Positions 23,419-35,660 of a stretch of DNA of 64,000 bases are shown here, piece by piece; position 1 is the first letter of the stretch, and every line of letters starts with the position of its first letter. This DNA is from Sphagnum magellanicum. Lineage: Eukaryota; Streptophyta; Sphagnopsida; Sphagnales; Sphagnaceae. The stretch lies in assembly GCA_021904315.1 (NCBI GenBank), contig CM038916.1, forward strand, positions 2,728,001-2,792,000, written 5' to 3'. The notes beneath the pieces were generated by a model, which saw nothing but the letters and a program-made list of their open reading frames with translations, did not search any database and was not told where the DNA came from. The position numbers were made by a program, and so were the translations under genes.

Positions 23419-24155
23419 CCATGTAACTTATTTTATAGATTCAATGAATCCAATTACTAATAACTTAGTTATATATTGTTTGACTACTTTAACATAGTTT
23501 GGATTTAATCTATACCTGGCTTGATGTGGCAATGGTATAATAGTGTCCAACTTAATTTTATGTTATGCTAGCTCTAGTGGAATCCCTTTGAAATCTTTGT
23601 ATGTCCATGCAAAAACATCTTTGAATTCCTTCAACAATTATTCCACTTCCAGCGCCTTGCCTATTTCCAACTGTGCATTAATCTTTACCATCTATTATTC
23701 TACATTAGTTCCCAGATTGAACTTCATCAATTGTTGATCTTTAATTAACGTCCATCCAACTATCTACAATCCCTATGCTTTGATGTTTGCTAAAGTTTCA
23801 TGCATTACAACACTCCATGGTTGATGTCTATAATCTTTCGATACACATTATCCTCCATAGTTACTTCTTGCTCATATTTGTTGCCAAGTATCTTCTTCTT
23901 TATGCTTTGTACTTTAGATCCTTGTTCTGAAATACTCGTTTTCACATCTATATCCATGATCCCCACATCTATGGTTTTCATAGATTGAATTGTCTAAGGT
24001 AACCTATGGAGAACAATTTTGGCTCTATAACAAAGATGATATCTTCTTTTTCATCTATGATGCCATTTTGATAATCATAGCACAATAACACCTCTAATCT
24101 TTACTTCATTTCCCAAATGTTTGGTAACTGTAATTATTCAAATTGTTCGATTCCC

Positions 24156-24500
24156 TTATATGGTAATAGTGCTACCCCCCCAATCATGTGCCACTTTAGC
24201 ATCCCTTAACCATGGTCTCCCCAACAACATGGAATAACTAAAATCTACCACACTATTTTGAAATACAATAAACATAGTTATGTAAAAAATGCCATGAACA
24301 TATATCTTCAGATTTCTAATCAACCCCACTAGTTTTGTGGTTGTTTGATCTACCATCCTCAGATTATATGGTGTAGGTTTAGACTGTGGAAGCCCCAACC
24401 ACAATCTCAATTGTTTTGTGATAATATTAACTCCAGAACCTCCATTTAGCAACACATATTTTATTATGTTCTTCCCAATTTGTACTTGGATAATTGCCAT
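24156..24500 (-). pseudogene. retroviral-type aspartic protease remnant
   Basis: The frame encodes VLLNGGSGVNIIT, aligned to the D-[ST]-G active site of pepsin-like retroelement proteases but with Asp replaced by Asn, and further on LLGRPWLRDAKVAHDW, the C-terminal protease block. Loss of the catalytic Asp would inactivate the enzyme even without the neighbouring stops. Confidence 0.8.
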
Positions 24501-24959
24501 ATGATAATCTATTATTATAGCAACTGTCCCTATTTATGGTACTGAAGAACCAACTTGTTTTTCTATGGTTGCTTTACTTACATTCTAAATTTTCTCTAAT
24601 TTCAACTTTTGCCAAAGATATCTCTTTAGCTCAAAAGCTATTTTAAGCAACTATTTTAAGTTCAAAATATAATTTGTTTCTAGCATTTGCTAATTAATGT
24701 CTAGAAAAATTTCTTCTACTATGATTAGTTTCCCTTGTGAATTCACTACTTCCTGAAATTTCTATGCATCCATAAGAGTAGTATTTGGCATACCTGGCTA
24801 GGTTGTGTTCCATCCCTCCATGGATGTGGATGGCCCTTCGATTTGGGTTTGTGTTTTTTGAATCTGTTTAATTGTCTCCACCGTAGACTAATTCAACCAT
24901 TCTTCTTTCTCCCAGTCAACAACACTCTTTGCTTTTCTTGGCTCTCTATCCTTGAACAC

Positions 24960-26200
24960 CTATTCTTCAGTTACTTTACTTCTTGTGGTAACATTAACAT
25001 CTACCATATTCACATTCGCAATGACTATTTGTGTTTTAGCAACAAATTGAACTTTTGTTATTGTCATAAATTTCCCATGAAACATTTTTTGCATCTCAAG
25101 AAACTTTGGACAATCTGTCGTTTTATGGCCATTCAAACCATAGATGTGACATGCATATGAAGATGTTTTCTGTGTTTTTTGACTTGGTTGTGCCGCCTTT
25201 GTAGTTGCCATCATGGTTCGCTCTTTCTTCTTTCTACATGTCTCCACATTGTGATTTGTCATCAATGTTTGTCAACATTCCTTATATTATTTTGTGTTTT
25301 TTTGGTACTACCTATTTAATACTCTATGGTACTAATATTGCACTCCTTGCTCCTATAGTAATCATACCTTCTTCACACAACATTGTTGCCTCCCTATGTT
25401 AATGCAATGTTAACTATTTCATTATTGCAATCGCAACTCTGAGGTATGATTACAAACCCACTCTAAACACAATAGTTAAAAAAATGTTTGTGGTTGGTAC
25501 TTGTAAACCATGAGCTAGCTTTTGAATCCGTTCATAGTAGACCTCCACCTTCTTAATCTCCTCCTACTTCATGTTCTTTAGCTCCATGTATATTTGCTCG
25601 TCATTCTGAGTTTTTAAATGACATTTGCAAAATGCTTGAATAAGCTCCAAAAAAATACAATTAGGAAATTCTGACATCTAATTATGGCACTAATCTGATG
25701 TTGTATCTCTTAGCGTATAGCTAAATGCATCAATGATATACTCTTCAGAAGTCTTTGCATTTGCTTTTATTGCATAATTAAACACTTTGACATGAACATT
25801 TAGATCAACATCTTTTTTGAAATCAAGATACTTAAGAACTATCATATTTGGCTTAACATAATGGCCATCTCTGTGATCAAAAATTGGTGCGATTATAATA
25901 ATTGGTTCTTGATGTCTACCTTTTGAATGCACAACATTTGCAGTTTTGCTCCTTCCAATAGCCATTGAACTCATCAGTGGTCCATCTACAATCATGTTCC
26001 CATGAATAGCCATTATCATCTAGTAAACAACATTTGAGGTATGCCAATAACTCTAGTAGTAGCCATTGGTAGCATCGAACTTCGACCCAAATTCCTTCTT
26101 GCCAAGACTCCACTTGATCTGCTACTTAATTTTGTTGTAAATCGATTTATTATTCCCCTTTTGATAGCATTTATGTTGGGCTCAATAACCATTTCCACTC
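24960..26200 (-). pseudogene. gag core and nucleocapsid knuckle remnant
   Basis: The minus strand from about 26,113 to 24,960 encodes a gag-like protein. The capsid-like part includes LKYLDFKKDVDLNVHVKVF and a KVEVYYERIQKLAHGLQVP block near 25.5 kb. A CCHC knuckle at about 25.15 kb reads CHIYGLNGHKTTDC, with Tyr in place of the second Cys. Several in-frame TAG and TAA codons interrupt the frame. Confidence 0.8.
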
Positions 26201-26451
26201 TTGTGGTTGTTATACCTGCATTAAGTGATTGAATAATTCCTACTGCAGCATGTTATTTCTGGGTTTCAACAACTGTAATTTTTAACATTATTGGTGAAGT
26301 TCTGTTGATTAGAGATTGATGTTGTTTTAGTCTTTTGTTACCCATTGGTATCATTTATGATGCAATATGTGGATGTGAATACCCTTCTAGTTTTTTACTC
26401 CTAATCTGAATAGATGAATGAATATGTCAACTTTGTGGTTCTAATTGGTTA

Positions 26452-26456
26452 CCCAA
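26452..26456. repeat. target site duplication CCCAA (left) of the nested solo LTR
   Basis: Matches CCCAA at 27,369-27,373. Ignoring the insert plus one duplication rejoins the gag reading frame across the junction. Confidence 0.8.
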
Positions 26457-27368
26457 TGATGCACCCCTAGGCTCCTTAATGGACTCAAATGTGAGTCCAA
26501 ATTGGAAACAACGAAAGAGCTAGGAATCGGGGCACACTCCTTGGTTCACATCACTTTAAGAGGGGTAGAGGGGCGTGCTGGAGCTTCAGGATGGGACTAG
26601 GAAGAATGACAAGCATAAACTACTCACACAGACCTGCACAAAACCAACACAAGGTGGTTAATGCGTAGTTGGAGCACTTTTGGTGCTAAGACATACCATG
26701 GGCAACTCGGACTCATAAGACTCACCATGGCCCGAACTTGGGGGAAGCCACCATCTTCCCCCTTATATTATACTTTGTGCCTGTCCACGAGGCCCACATT
26801 CAAATGGCTTTTTGTCTCGGGACTCCCAAATGAGAGTCCTGAAATTCCTAAAATTGGGATTCTCGTGATTTTGGGGCCCCATAACCTTGTGTGCAAACCT
26901 TTGATTGAAATGAGGTCTAAAGCAAAGTTGGAACCCTCATTAAGAACTTTCTAATGGTATGTCGCACGCTACTTACACGTAAGGAAATCGGGTCAATTCC
27001 TAACTTTTAATGGTTGGGAGTCAAATTGCCAATTTGATTTTCGGCCTTTCATTTACCATAACTTGTGTTTTAGATGTCTAAATGGGTAATGCAAGCCCAT
27101 TTTAGACATCTACGTTTCAATAGCTTTCCATTGATATAAAGAACACTTCAACATAATGGGTTTTGACCCTTGCAATCTCTCCCTAAAAATTTGGGAGTCC
27201 ACTAGGACTCTAATTCCCCAATTGGGAGTTGCCTTGGGAGTGTAAGGGTTCATTCTCTCAAACTTTCCTGCACTCCCGGGAATAAGATGTCTCTCCTGAG
27301 CCTCCATCTTGTCCCGTGCTCTTGCAAGCCCTTGCCTTGGTCGCAAGCCCAAGGCTAGAGTTGTGACA
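26457..27368. mobile_element. solo LTR (912 bp) nested in the gypsy gag region
   Basis: Starts TGATGCACCC and ends TTGTGACA, so it has the TG...CA ends of an LTR, with a 5-bp target duplication CCCAA on both sides. There is no internal coding, and the frame at 27,379-27,110 lies almost wholly within it. A TATAATATAAGG string on the minus strand (near 26,760-26,775) is TATA-box-like, which suggests minus orientation, in which the LTR begins TGTCACAA. It is unrelated to the host element's LTRs. Base composition is less AT-rich than the host element. Confidence 0.85.
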
Positions 27369-27373
27369 CCCAA

Positions 27374-27900
27374 CTCCATGCCTCTAAATCTATTTTGGAC
27401 TATAGGAATTCCTGATTCTTATTCCTATGGTTGATCTATTAATGCTCCTACCACATTCTATAACTCCACATGCCTAGTAATACCTACTTTGATGTGAAAA
27501 AGCACAAAAGGACAATCCATGATTACATGTCCTTCTTCCTCACAAAATGCACAGACCCTTGAAAATAACATGATCATCTCCGAATCCACAGATTCATGAT
27601 CCCATGTTTTGGCAATACACCTTGATTGATCCAACTCTAGATTCCTTTGATGTGAATATGATTGCAGTATTTCATCCAATGCATTCACTTGTGCCTCTGC
27701 ATATTTAGATGATTTTGGATAATTTCCCTTAGTCTCCTTAAACACATCAACATTGGTGTTTTCATCCACCTCCTAGTGTTCCACTAATTAATAGTAATTT
27801 AAAGATGCAGACTTATACATAAACCTGGGTTGTATACTTTTTATAACATCACTCCTTTAGTTAGTCACTAACTCTGGAGTTGAGATTTCATGCAGTTGAT
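27374..27900 (-). pseudogene. gag N-terminal part with an additional CCHC knuckle
   Basis: Frame 27,769-27,458 includes CAFCEEEGHVIMDC, a complete CX2CX4HX4C zinc knuckle, followed by the PFVLFHIKVGITRHVEL stretch. After TAG codons the frame reaches the solo LTR insertion site and resumes beyond it. A knuckle upstream of the capsid-like part is unusual for gag, where knuckles lie at the C-terminus; the second knuckle at 25.15 kb is in the usual place. Confidence 0.7.
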
Positions 27901-28495
27901 CAAGTATCACAGAAATCCTTCCTTTGTCTTGATTTCTATGACTCTGAACCATAGATTGTAGCTGAAAAGTATATTGCATTTGCTTATTTGGATGAATAGT
28001 CAACTACATATCTCTTCGTGGAGATCATCGTCTAGAATTGTGCCTTCTTTGAAAACCCCCAGTCCATACATCTTGTTATACCACTTCTTGTGGTAGAAAC
28101 GACCTTGTCTCGCTAGCCTTTCCTCTATTATGAAAACTTGTTTGTCCAATATTAAATTCCAATATGGGTTTCTATAAGCCCTACATACTCTTCTCCATTT
28201 TTGAAATTATCTTCTATCTTTCAATAACTTGTCGATTTGTCTCCAAGTCCAATTGTTTCTATAAACTTTGGGTCATTTGATTCATCTTATTTCACAATTT
28301 TTTTTTTCAGAGTCTTGAGATCCCTTTGCAATCTTTATGACATCAGTTATGTAAACCTCTGATACTTTTTAACATACCCCTTAAAATTTTGAATTAAAAA
28401 AATAACATTATTTGTTTAAACAATTTCATTAACAAAATACAACAAAATTTGTAGAAAGCCTTCCCATTACTAAAAGAAAAAACAAATAAAATTTC

Positions 28496-28513
28496 CCCAC
28501 AAGATGGTTGCCA
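28496..28513 (-). other. candidate primer binding site
   Basis: On the minus strand, two bases after the 5' LTR, the sequence TGGCAACCATCTTGTGGG begins with the TGG expected for pairing to a tRNA CCA end. The tRNA species is not identified; it is not the initiator-Met PBS. Confidence 0.4.
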
Positions 28514-28515
28514 AG

Positions 28516-29169
28516 TGGTAGAAGTGAAATTTAAATTCTTGCAAAACATTTCACATTATTATAACATATTTCCATTTCACATGTCTATGCTCACTATTTC
28601 TGTCTTAAGTTTCAACAAACTTAACACTGCCATTCATTCCAACATCAGATTCATGGTTATTGCATATAACCAAAATTTTCATTTCAAAATACATTATAAA
28701 AAATTCTAAAAATAAGATTACAATTCATTTCATCATAATCTAACACTAGAGGAAATCCACACAGAAGATGAACATATAATTCACTGTAAAAGTCTGTGCT
28801 TCTTTATATTATTGAAAACATGAATTGAAATTATAATGTTATCCCATGTGTTGTTAAAGAAAATCCCAAAACAACACTCAAAATCTATGCTATATCAAAA
28901 TAGAGTTTGTGGTTTTCTACCACAAGTACCTCAAACTCTTCCTATTTTCCTCCTCCCAAAAAACCTAACTCCAAAAAAAACTGCCACTCCCCCCTATCTC
29001 ATCTTTTTCTTGTTTTCCAAAACTCCCCCATTTAATACCATCCCAAGTCACATCATTATGATCCAAAGCAACAAAAATTCAAAATTCAAAATAACAAGGT
29101 TCCCTAATTAATCCCTATCTTAACTGATTTGTTCATCTTGAATCACATACTCAATTTACCCCCTTAACA
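28516..29169 (-). repeat. 5' LTR of the gypsy element
   Basis: Direct repeat of 16,789-17,419. On the minus strand it begins TGTTAAGGGGG and ends CTACCA, with intact TG and CA termini. It lies next to TAGGC at 29,170-29,174. Confidence 0.9.
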
Positions 29170-29173
29170 TAGG

Positions 29174-29432
29174 CTACCACCTACCTACCTACCTACCTAC
29201 TTGCCTGCCTACCTACAAATTATTTTTATAATAATATTGAAATAAATTATTTAAATCATTTGACCAATCAAATCGTCTGTATTCTACCAATCAAAAAAAC
29301 CACCCTAGTCACACTAAACATGTTAAAATCGACTTGTCCAAAATGACAGGGGGTTTTTTTGCCCCCCCTGCCCAATCTAGTTTTTTTGACCAAAATTCAA
29401 ATTTGAAAAAACCTGGAATTTTAGTAATGTCT
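29174..29432 (+). repeat. modular repeat, copy 1 (distal part)
   Basis: In order: a CTAC/CCTA tract (29,174-29,216), an AT-rich spacer, CCAATCAAAAAAACCACCC, an ATCGACTTGTCCAAAATGACA motif, G and C runs, then a CCTGGAATTTTAGTAATG terminus. This order recurs at 34.1-34.7 kb (minus), 38.8-39.3 kb (plus) and 40.4-40.8 kb (minus). The proximal part of this copy seems to lie left of the gypsy element (TAGGC-rich sequence before 16,784). Confidence 0.45.
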
Positions 29433-29464
29433 TTTAAGTGAACTCAAATGAAATAACCTACCCA

Positions 29465-31697
29465 CATTACTAGAAATTTTGGATTTTGCAATTGTCATTT
29501 ACAACTAAAATTTAGTTACATGCGACACATGCAATTGCAAATTTGTGTAATTACCTAAGACAAGTTACACATGATATTCAGTTGCATGTGACACTACATA
29601 TGTAACATGTATATATGGTGCTAATATACATGTTCATCCATACATACTAATCCAAATGTAGTTGCACCTTATTTGCAACTAACCTTGCAATTATAATGTA
29701 ACTAATAAAAATATGACATCTTTTTAAAAATTGAACAACTAGCTTTGGACATGTGTCACTATTTTTTTTTCAAAATTAAAAATTCTTTGGATTAATTTCA
29801 ATCATTAAAATTTTTGCCACTAAGACGATGACACGTTGCACACCATGGAACCTTCATTGACCATTTGACAAGTGTCTTTTTAAACACCAATTATATGATG
29901 ACACGTGGCAATTAAGGCCCATATATTTTTTAATTTTAGAATATTAATTAATGAAATTTAATTCATCCAATTTATGGCTAATAAGATGTTGACACGTGTT
30001 GCCTAGGTAAGTAGGTAATTATTAAACGTTATTAGGTACATAGGTTTATTTAGGTATGTAAGTAGGTTAACATAGCTAGGTTTAGGCTATATAGGTAAAA
30101 TTAAAATAATCCGATTTTATTTTTAAAATTAACCATTTCATAAAGGTCAAATTTTATTTATTTACTCATCCCCAATGGCACTTGGTGTTTGGTTATTATA
30201 AAGTCATTGCTCCTACTTATATATTGAGCCAAATAGAATTGGAAGCCAAAGGATATGGGATAAAAAATTCCATTGCAAACTTCATGAACCAACTTAATTA
30301 CACATTAGATGCAACTAATGTATTAAAGTGGAGCATCCAAGGCAAGGCTTTGTTGCTTCTGGTGTTTAAACAAAACTTGAAGCCCTCCTTTTGGCGCATC
30401 TAACACATTAAGAATCATCCAAAATAAATAGGAAATGAAAAAATTGTGGCTCCCCAAAGTAAAGGGGGCCAATTTTTTTTTTAAAAACCATTGAACAATA
30501 CAAAGGCCGATTCTTAAACACCCAAAAAGTTCCTTTTATGTTGTTAAAGTTCAAACATGATGTAGAACTTAAGATGGCACTCTTATAGCATTTTAAATCA
30601 TTTAAAATGAATAAGAAATAAGAAAGTTATGAGGCTTGAATATAGCTAGGAGGGGTCCAAAGGAAAGAAAAAAAAACGTTTTGTAAATTGGAAACTTATT
30701 TTTCTTATTTTTCTTTTTGTTAATTTTTCATTCCTCCTTTTCTTTTGCACTTCAAAAATGATTGTAGAATATTTTAAATAATTATGATTACTTAATGAAA
30801 ATATGATTTTAACATTATTATATAGTTTAAACTAGTATTTAGCTTAAGATGTTTGTGTACTTGTAGGTTAATTCATGTAGCCTATTTACATTAATATTTT
30901 AACATAAATAGTAAATTAAATTGTTTGCAAGTGTGACACTATTTAAGCATCATATCTATTTGTTCGCATATTTGAATATATAATTGATTATCATTATAAT
31001 TATAATAAAAATTTAACTAATAATTATGAATATTTATTGTAAATTTTAATATTATCATATTAATTGATTTTGAATTTTTTTTGTTTAATCAAATTTACAT
31101 TTTCTGAAAAAGATTCCAATAATAATAATAATAATAATAATTTTACTTGCCAAAAAAAATATTTAAATATGTTTGACAAATAAAATTTAAAAACTTGTAA
31201 AACCATGGTTTAGTTTAGCTTAATTTAATTTAATTTAATTTAGTTTAGCCATAATTAGTTAGGCCAAACTTAATTTAGCCATATTTATTTGAGCTTAATT
31301 TATTTTATCCATAATTAATTAGTTTAATTTATTTTAGCCATAATTAATTTAGCCTAACTTAATTTAACTATGGTTAGTTTAGGTTAGCCTAAGTTAGCAT
31401 GGTGTTAACCTAAGTACTAGAAGCACAAAGTATTATTATATATAACCTATGTAAATATATTAAGTATAATAATTTAAATATGTATTAGTTTAGGCCATCA
31501 TTTTTATGACATGTGTCCATGTTGTACACATTTAGTTACATGTTAGTTGCACACACAACCTTATAGCTGAAAAATTATACAATATCAAATTTATATTGTA
31601 AACATGACCAAAATAGTTATAAATGACAACCAGTTGCATGCCAATTGCATGCCAGTTGCATAGTGACTGGTTGTAAATGATAGGATTTCTAGTAGTT
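29465..31697. mobile_element. non-autonomous CACTA-type element, 2,233 bp
   Basis: Ends are CATTACTAGAAAT on the left and, reading inward from the right, AACTACTAGAAAT. Each is one base from the classical CACTA end CACTACTAGAAAT. The 3 bp outside each end are CCA (29,462-29,464 and 31,698-31,700), matching the 3-bp duplication of CACTA transposases. Both subterminal regions share TCATTTACAAC and many direct and inverted copies of AGTTGCATG/AGTTACATG motifs, as expected for transposase binding regions. No coding is seen. The interior holds a TTTAGCC/TTAATTTA simple-repeat stretch at 31.2-31.4 kb. Confidence 0.8.
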
Positions 31698-34118
31698 CCA
31701 TGGACAAAGTGTTCTAATGAGTACATTGTTCAATTTTCATTGAAATAATGGTTGGGTAAGCATTAGGTAAGCTTAGCCGACCATTGCTTGAAACTTACCC
31801 TAAATAATAACACATTTTTCTATCACCAATGGTTTGCAATTGTATCATGTGTTTATGGTTTAACATGGAGAAAGATCAAGTTCAATGGTGATCATTTTTG
31901 TTCATAGGGTGTGTTTGTTGTCATGGCTCCACTGCCAAAATGAAATGATTTGAAAAAATGAAGAAGATTTACTTGAAGATGAGAATCAAGCAATTACATA
32001 TTTTGCTTTGATGAAAATGGAATACGTAATTGACAAAATGTGTTCATATTTGTTTTGATACTCCATTTAATTTCCTTGAAATGTGGAGATTAACAAATTA
32101 AGGTTAATTATTGGAAACAAGTTCAAAGTAAGCTTCTTTTCATACTTGGTGAATGTAAGGTATGGTGGCTCATTTTTGGTGTCAAAATGGTGTTTTTTAT
32201 TGGGTACCCCTTGTTTTAAGGCTTATGGTGAGTAGTATATTTTTAAATCTATTAATTGGAAGTTGAATGTAAACTAACAACTTTATTATGAAAACATATG
32301 TGTAGTTGTTTATTGACATATAAAAAGTTCATATGCTAATACTAATGGACTTTTGGAATTCAAATTATGAACTAGCTGGTTGATTGGAATGACCAAAAAT
32401 TGAAAGGTTCATCTTAAATTTTATTCAAAATTATCTATAGTGACCTAACATATGAGTTAGAATGAAATAATACACTTTTATGTGAAAATTTTCCTTAAGA
32501 ATTATAGCCAAATTCTACCTATGAACTTTTGAATGCTCTAAATTAACTTGTATTTTCATAAGCCCATAACATTGTTATTTCTCATTCATTTTCAGTTTTT
32601 TTTGTCAAAGGTGCATACATTTGGAATCTCTACTTGGGCTCTTATTTAGAATGTGGACTTTTGTGGAATATGATTATCTTAAAAAATGAACCACCATACT
32701 GTGCATTTACCCCATAGAATAATATTTTTTCATAGATGAGTTCTAATGGGTGTGAAGAATGTTGGTGAAACATTTACTAGTGGTCTCTATACAACATCTA
32801 CAAATGTTTTTTTGGGTATCATTGTGCATTTTTTCATATATTATATGTTGATCTTTTTTCTAGTGACTCTTATGTTGCTATTGATTTTTTTATGATCAAT
32901 TTTGTTTCTTGGAGTGTAATCCTTTTGTTTTGACACTTACATTGTGGGTAGGAGTGTGTATGGCATTTGAAGAAATCAATGTGGAACCAACTGCGCACTG
33001 GGTCAATTGCACATGCATGAAAACATAGCAACACTTGAAAGAAGGCAAGTATGTTAAGAAATTGAACTTTCAAAGTTGTTGTGAATGTGCCATCTTTATA
33101 AGTGATAGTTTAGGATGTGTAAATGCTAAAGATGTGGGAGCATAGATGATGCATCCAAATTTGTCAATGAAATGCTTACAAATGACATGTGGTTTGATTA
33201 AATGCAATGCTTGGATACTCTCATGTTGTTTCTTTTATGTAAACGTGCAATTATGTGAGTTGCAAAATTAGTTCCATACTGACATGAATGTTGATGAAGA
33301 TGGAAAGGTTGGAAGTTTGAGATCTTTAGCCAAATTTTGTTCTAAGTGAATGTTAGTTCTACATAAATGTACTTTGATCATCCTAAATTTTAATTTGTTG
33401 TAGTCTAGCTTTCCTTTAGATTCAAGGATTCTATGGTTGCTCATGTGTTTAAATATGCAAAATATATATTGTAACATATTCTAGTTTTTGTAAGGTCCTA
33501 TAAATGTGGCTTTAGTGGTACAAGCTAGGTTGACCAAGCAACTTACATAATAGGTTGCATTTCTCCAAGTTAGTTGTAGGTGTACTAATGAAATTAAATG
33601 TGACTTTCTTCAAGAATGTTGCTTGGTCACCTTATTGATGTTTTATAAATAAGTGTGTGATAAGAAATGCTTACATATCCAGATCAGAACAAATGTGGGA
33701 AATGTACAATGTTAGACTTTGATATGGATGATTAATATATGACTATGATAAGGAGCCCAACATTTTGTGGAACTTAACATTGAATTGGTGACTAAAAATC
33801 AAACAGGTTGCAAGGTGACAAATCTTGGCAATTCTAGCCATAGAGGACATTTGATTCCACCCCAAATTTGGTAGGAATATCTCTCACCTTATAATTTAGT
33901 TGTAAAGTTATTAAATTAACTTGTTTTAAGTACATTTTAGTCACATGTTTAGCTAGTCCATGGACCTAGATTATACATACTAAATAAATTATGTTAGTAA
34001 AATGTTTTTTACAATGATAAAAAAATGTTTGAAATCTAGAGTAATTTAAAAAACCTTGGTGTTGTTATCAATGAATCATTATAATTAATCTATGGTCAAT
34101 TTAAATTTTGTTATAAAT
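31698..34118. other. AT-rich spacer containing a diverged repeat
   Basis: No gene recognised. The part at 32,190-32,640 aligns loosely, in the same orientation, with 44,705-45,190 downstream of the CACTA transposase remnant, so it is probably part of a related, older element. Confidence 0.45.
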
Positions 34119-34720
34119 CACTACAAGACATCCTGGCTTTTTTGATTGGGAATTTTAGTCAACCCCCCCCCCCCCCCCCCATGGTTTTTTTACCCCCATG
34201 TCCGACTTGACCAAAGTGCCATTTTGGACAAGTCAATTTGGACCCTACCATTTTGACTAGGTCTTTTTGGTTTGTCTTTTTAACAAGGTTTTTTTACTGA
34301 ACCACCATGACAATAATATAATTTGGGTAGTGACCTTATATATATTATTTAAATTATCTTATTTAAAATGAATATGAAAATATTAATTAATTAATTAATT
34401 ACCCTACCTTACCTACCTACCTACTTACCTAATTAATAAACCTAATAATTAATGCCAAATTTTTTTAATTTACCTACCAACCTATGTCCTAGGCCTAGGT
34501 TAAGCCACCTAATTTAGGCACCTAGTCTAAACCAAACCACTTAGGCTAGGCCACTTGGCCTAGCCTATGTGGTCTTGTAGGCTTTGTAACCTAGGCTACC
34601 TAATAGGTCACTTAAATAGCCAAGGTAGCTTAAATTGCAAGTGTGGGGATTTGAACTCCTTACCTTCACATTGAGGAATCAAGTCCTTAACCATTACACC
34701 ACCACCCCATAAGGTGATTT
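34119..34720 (-). repeat. modular repeat, copy 2, with tRNA-like head
   Basis: Read on the minus strand: a tRNA-like head near 34,715-34,640 (GGTGGTGTAATGGTTAAGGA as A-box region, then GGAGTTCAAATCCC as B box), a TAGG/CCTAGG-rich stretch, a TAGG tract, AT-rich DNA, a TTGACTTGTCCAAAATGGC motif, a long G run, and the end CCAGGATGTCTTGTAGTG. That last string is a typical CACTA end (CACTACAAGACATCC on the plus strand at 34,119). Confidence 0.55.
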
Positions 34721-35261
34721 GTTTTGGACAACATATTGTAATTGAAGATCAACATATGTTTTAGCAAGTCATCAAAAACAAAATCTATTTCCTTTTTGTA
34801 AGAACTTACTTGACACCTATGTGAAACCAAAAGCCCACAATGAAAAGTAGACATCAAAAGCTACTTGTATTTTGACAAACCTACTTAAAACCTATTTTTA
34901 TAATTTGAAATATGAAAATCAATGCTCATTAGGGTAAAAATATATCATATTTAGTCATTGAAATGAAAACATTCAACGTTCCACAATTTTATAATAGGTT
35001 TTGTTGTTATTTTAAATATACTTGTTCCAATTTTGACAAGGTAATCAAGTTGTTCACTTTATCTTGCTTACACCCCTCACCACTGGACTTCTATAAAAAT
35101 TAATGCCAAGAGCTTCTAGAATGTATTGCTACTTAAAACATTATATGGTTATAGTGTTATAACCAAGTCTACATATTGCCAAATCATGGAAATTAAACAA
35201 GTCCACATTCAATTAGTAGCACTAAGCACCCACATTTCATAAATACAAGATCAATTCTTTT

Positions 35262-35660
35262 TCAATTGTGCAAAGAAAAAAGGAATGTGCATTGGAATTT
35301 TTCTTGTGAAACTTGTAAGTAATGTGTTACATGCTCTTCATGCACCTTTACAAGAATGCGCCACCTCACCACATCTTTTCGCTTAGGAGAAATCACAGTT
35401 TGAAAAGTCCAAAACGAAATCACAATATCTCTAATGGATGTAGGCGAGGTGTTAAAGCATCTTGACCTCTTTTGAATAATCCAAAATGCATTGTTGATTA
35501 TATCCATTTGAACACATCATTCCAACGCCTTTTTGATGTTTTTTTTATCAACCCCCAACACTTTAGCAACATTTCTACTACTACCAATTAATGAACTAGA
35601 AGCAAACATACATAAAATGTTTTTGGCAGCTATAAGTTGAGTTTGTTTTGGACCTACCAA
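35262..35660 (-). pseudogene. unrecognised, possibly transposase-like coding remnant
   Basis: Reading on from about 35,630 the minus strand gives a SSRNVAKVLGVDKKNIKKAL stretch, which looks like a helix-turn-helix. After a stop it continues as the 81-codon frame 35,507-35,262, with SPTSIRDIVISFWTFQTV, KDVVRWRILVKVHEEHVTHYL and SQEKFQCTF. The combination of an HTH-like start and a basic, aromatic-rich continuation suggests a mobile-element protein, but I cannot name the family. It could be a second ORF of a CACTA element, given the transposase remnant 6 kb away. Confidence 0.4.

Larger units (their letters stand above)
16789..29169 (-). mobile_element. Ty3/gypsy LTR retrotransposon, complete but decayed
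   Basis: Two direct LTRs (631 and 654 bp) flank an internal region read on the minus strand in the order gag, protease, reverse transcriptase, RNase H, integrase, extra ORF. RT before integrase identifies Ty3/gypsy. No chromodomain is visible after the integrase. Target duplications match at both ends. All coding parts carry multiple stops and shifts, and the LTRs have visibly diverged, so the copy is old and inactive. It contains a nested solo LTR of 912 bp. The 3.5-kb region between integrase and 3' LTR holds a coiled-coil ORF and is longer than usual for simple gypsy elements. Confidence 0.93.

Noticed and set aside
26661..27379. Open frames 26,661-26,954 (+) and 27,379-27,110 (-) as genes
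   Set aside because: Both lie within or at the edge of the nested solo LTR and have no domain.
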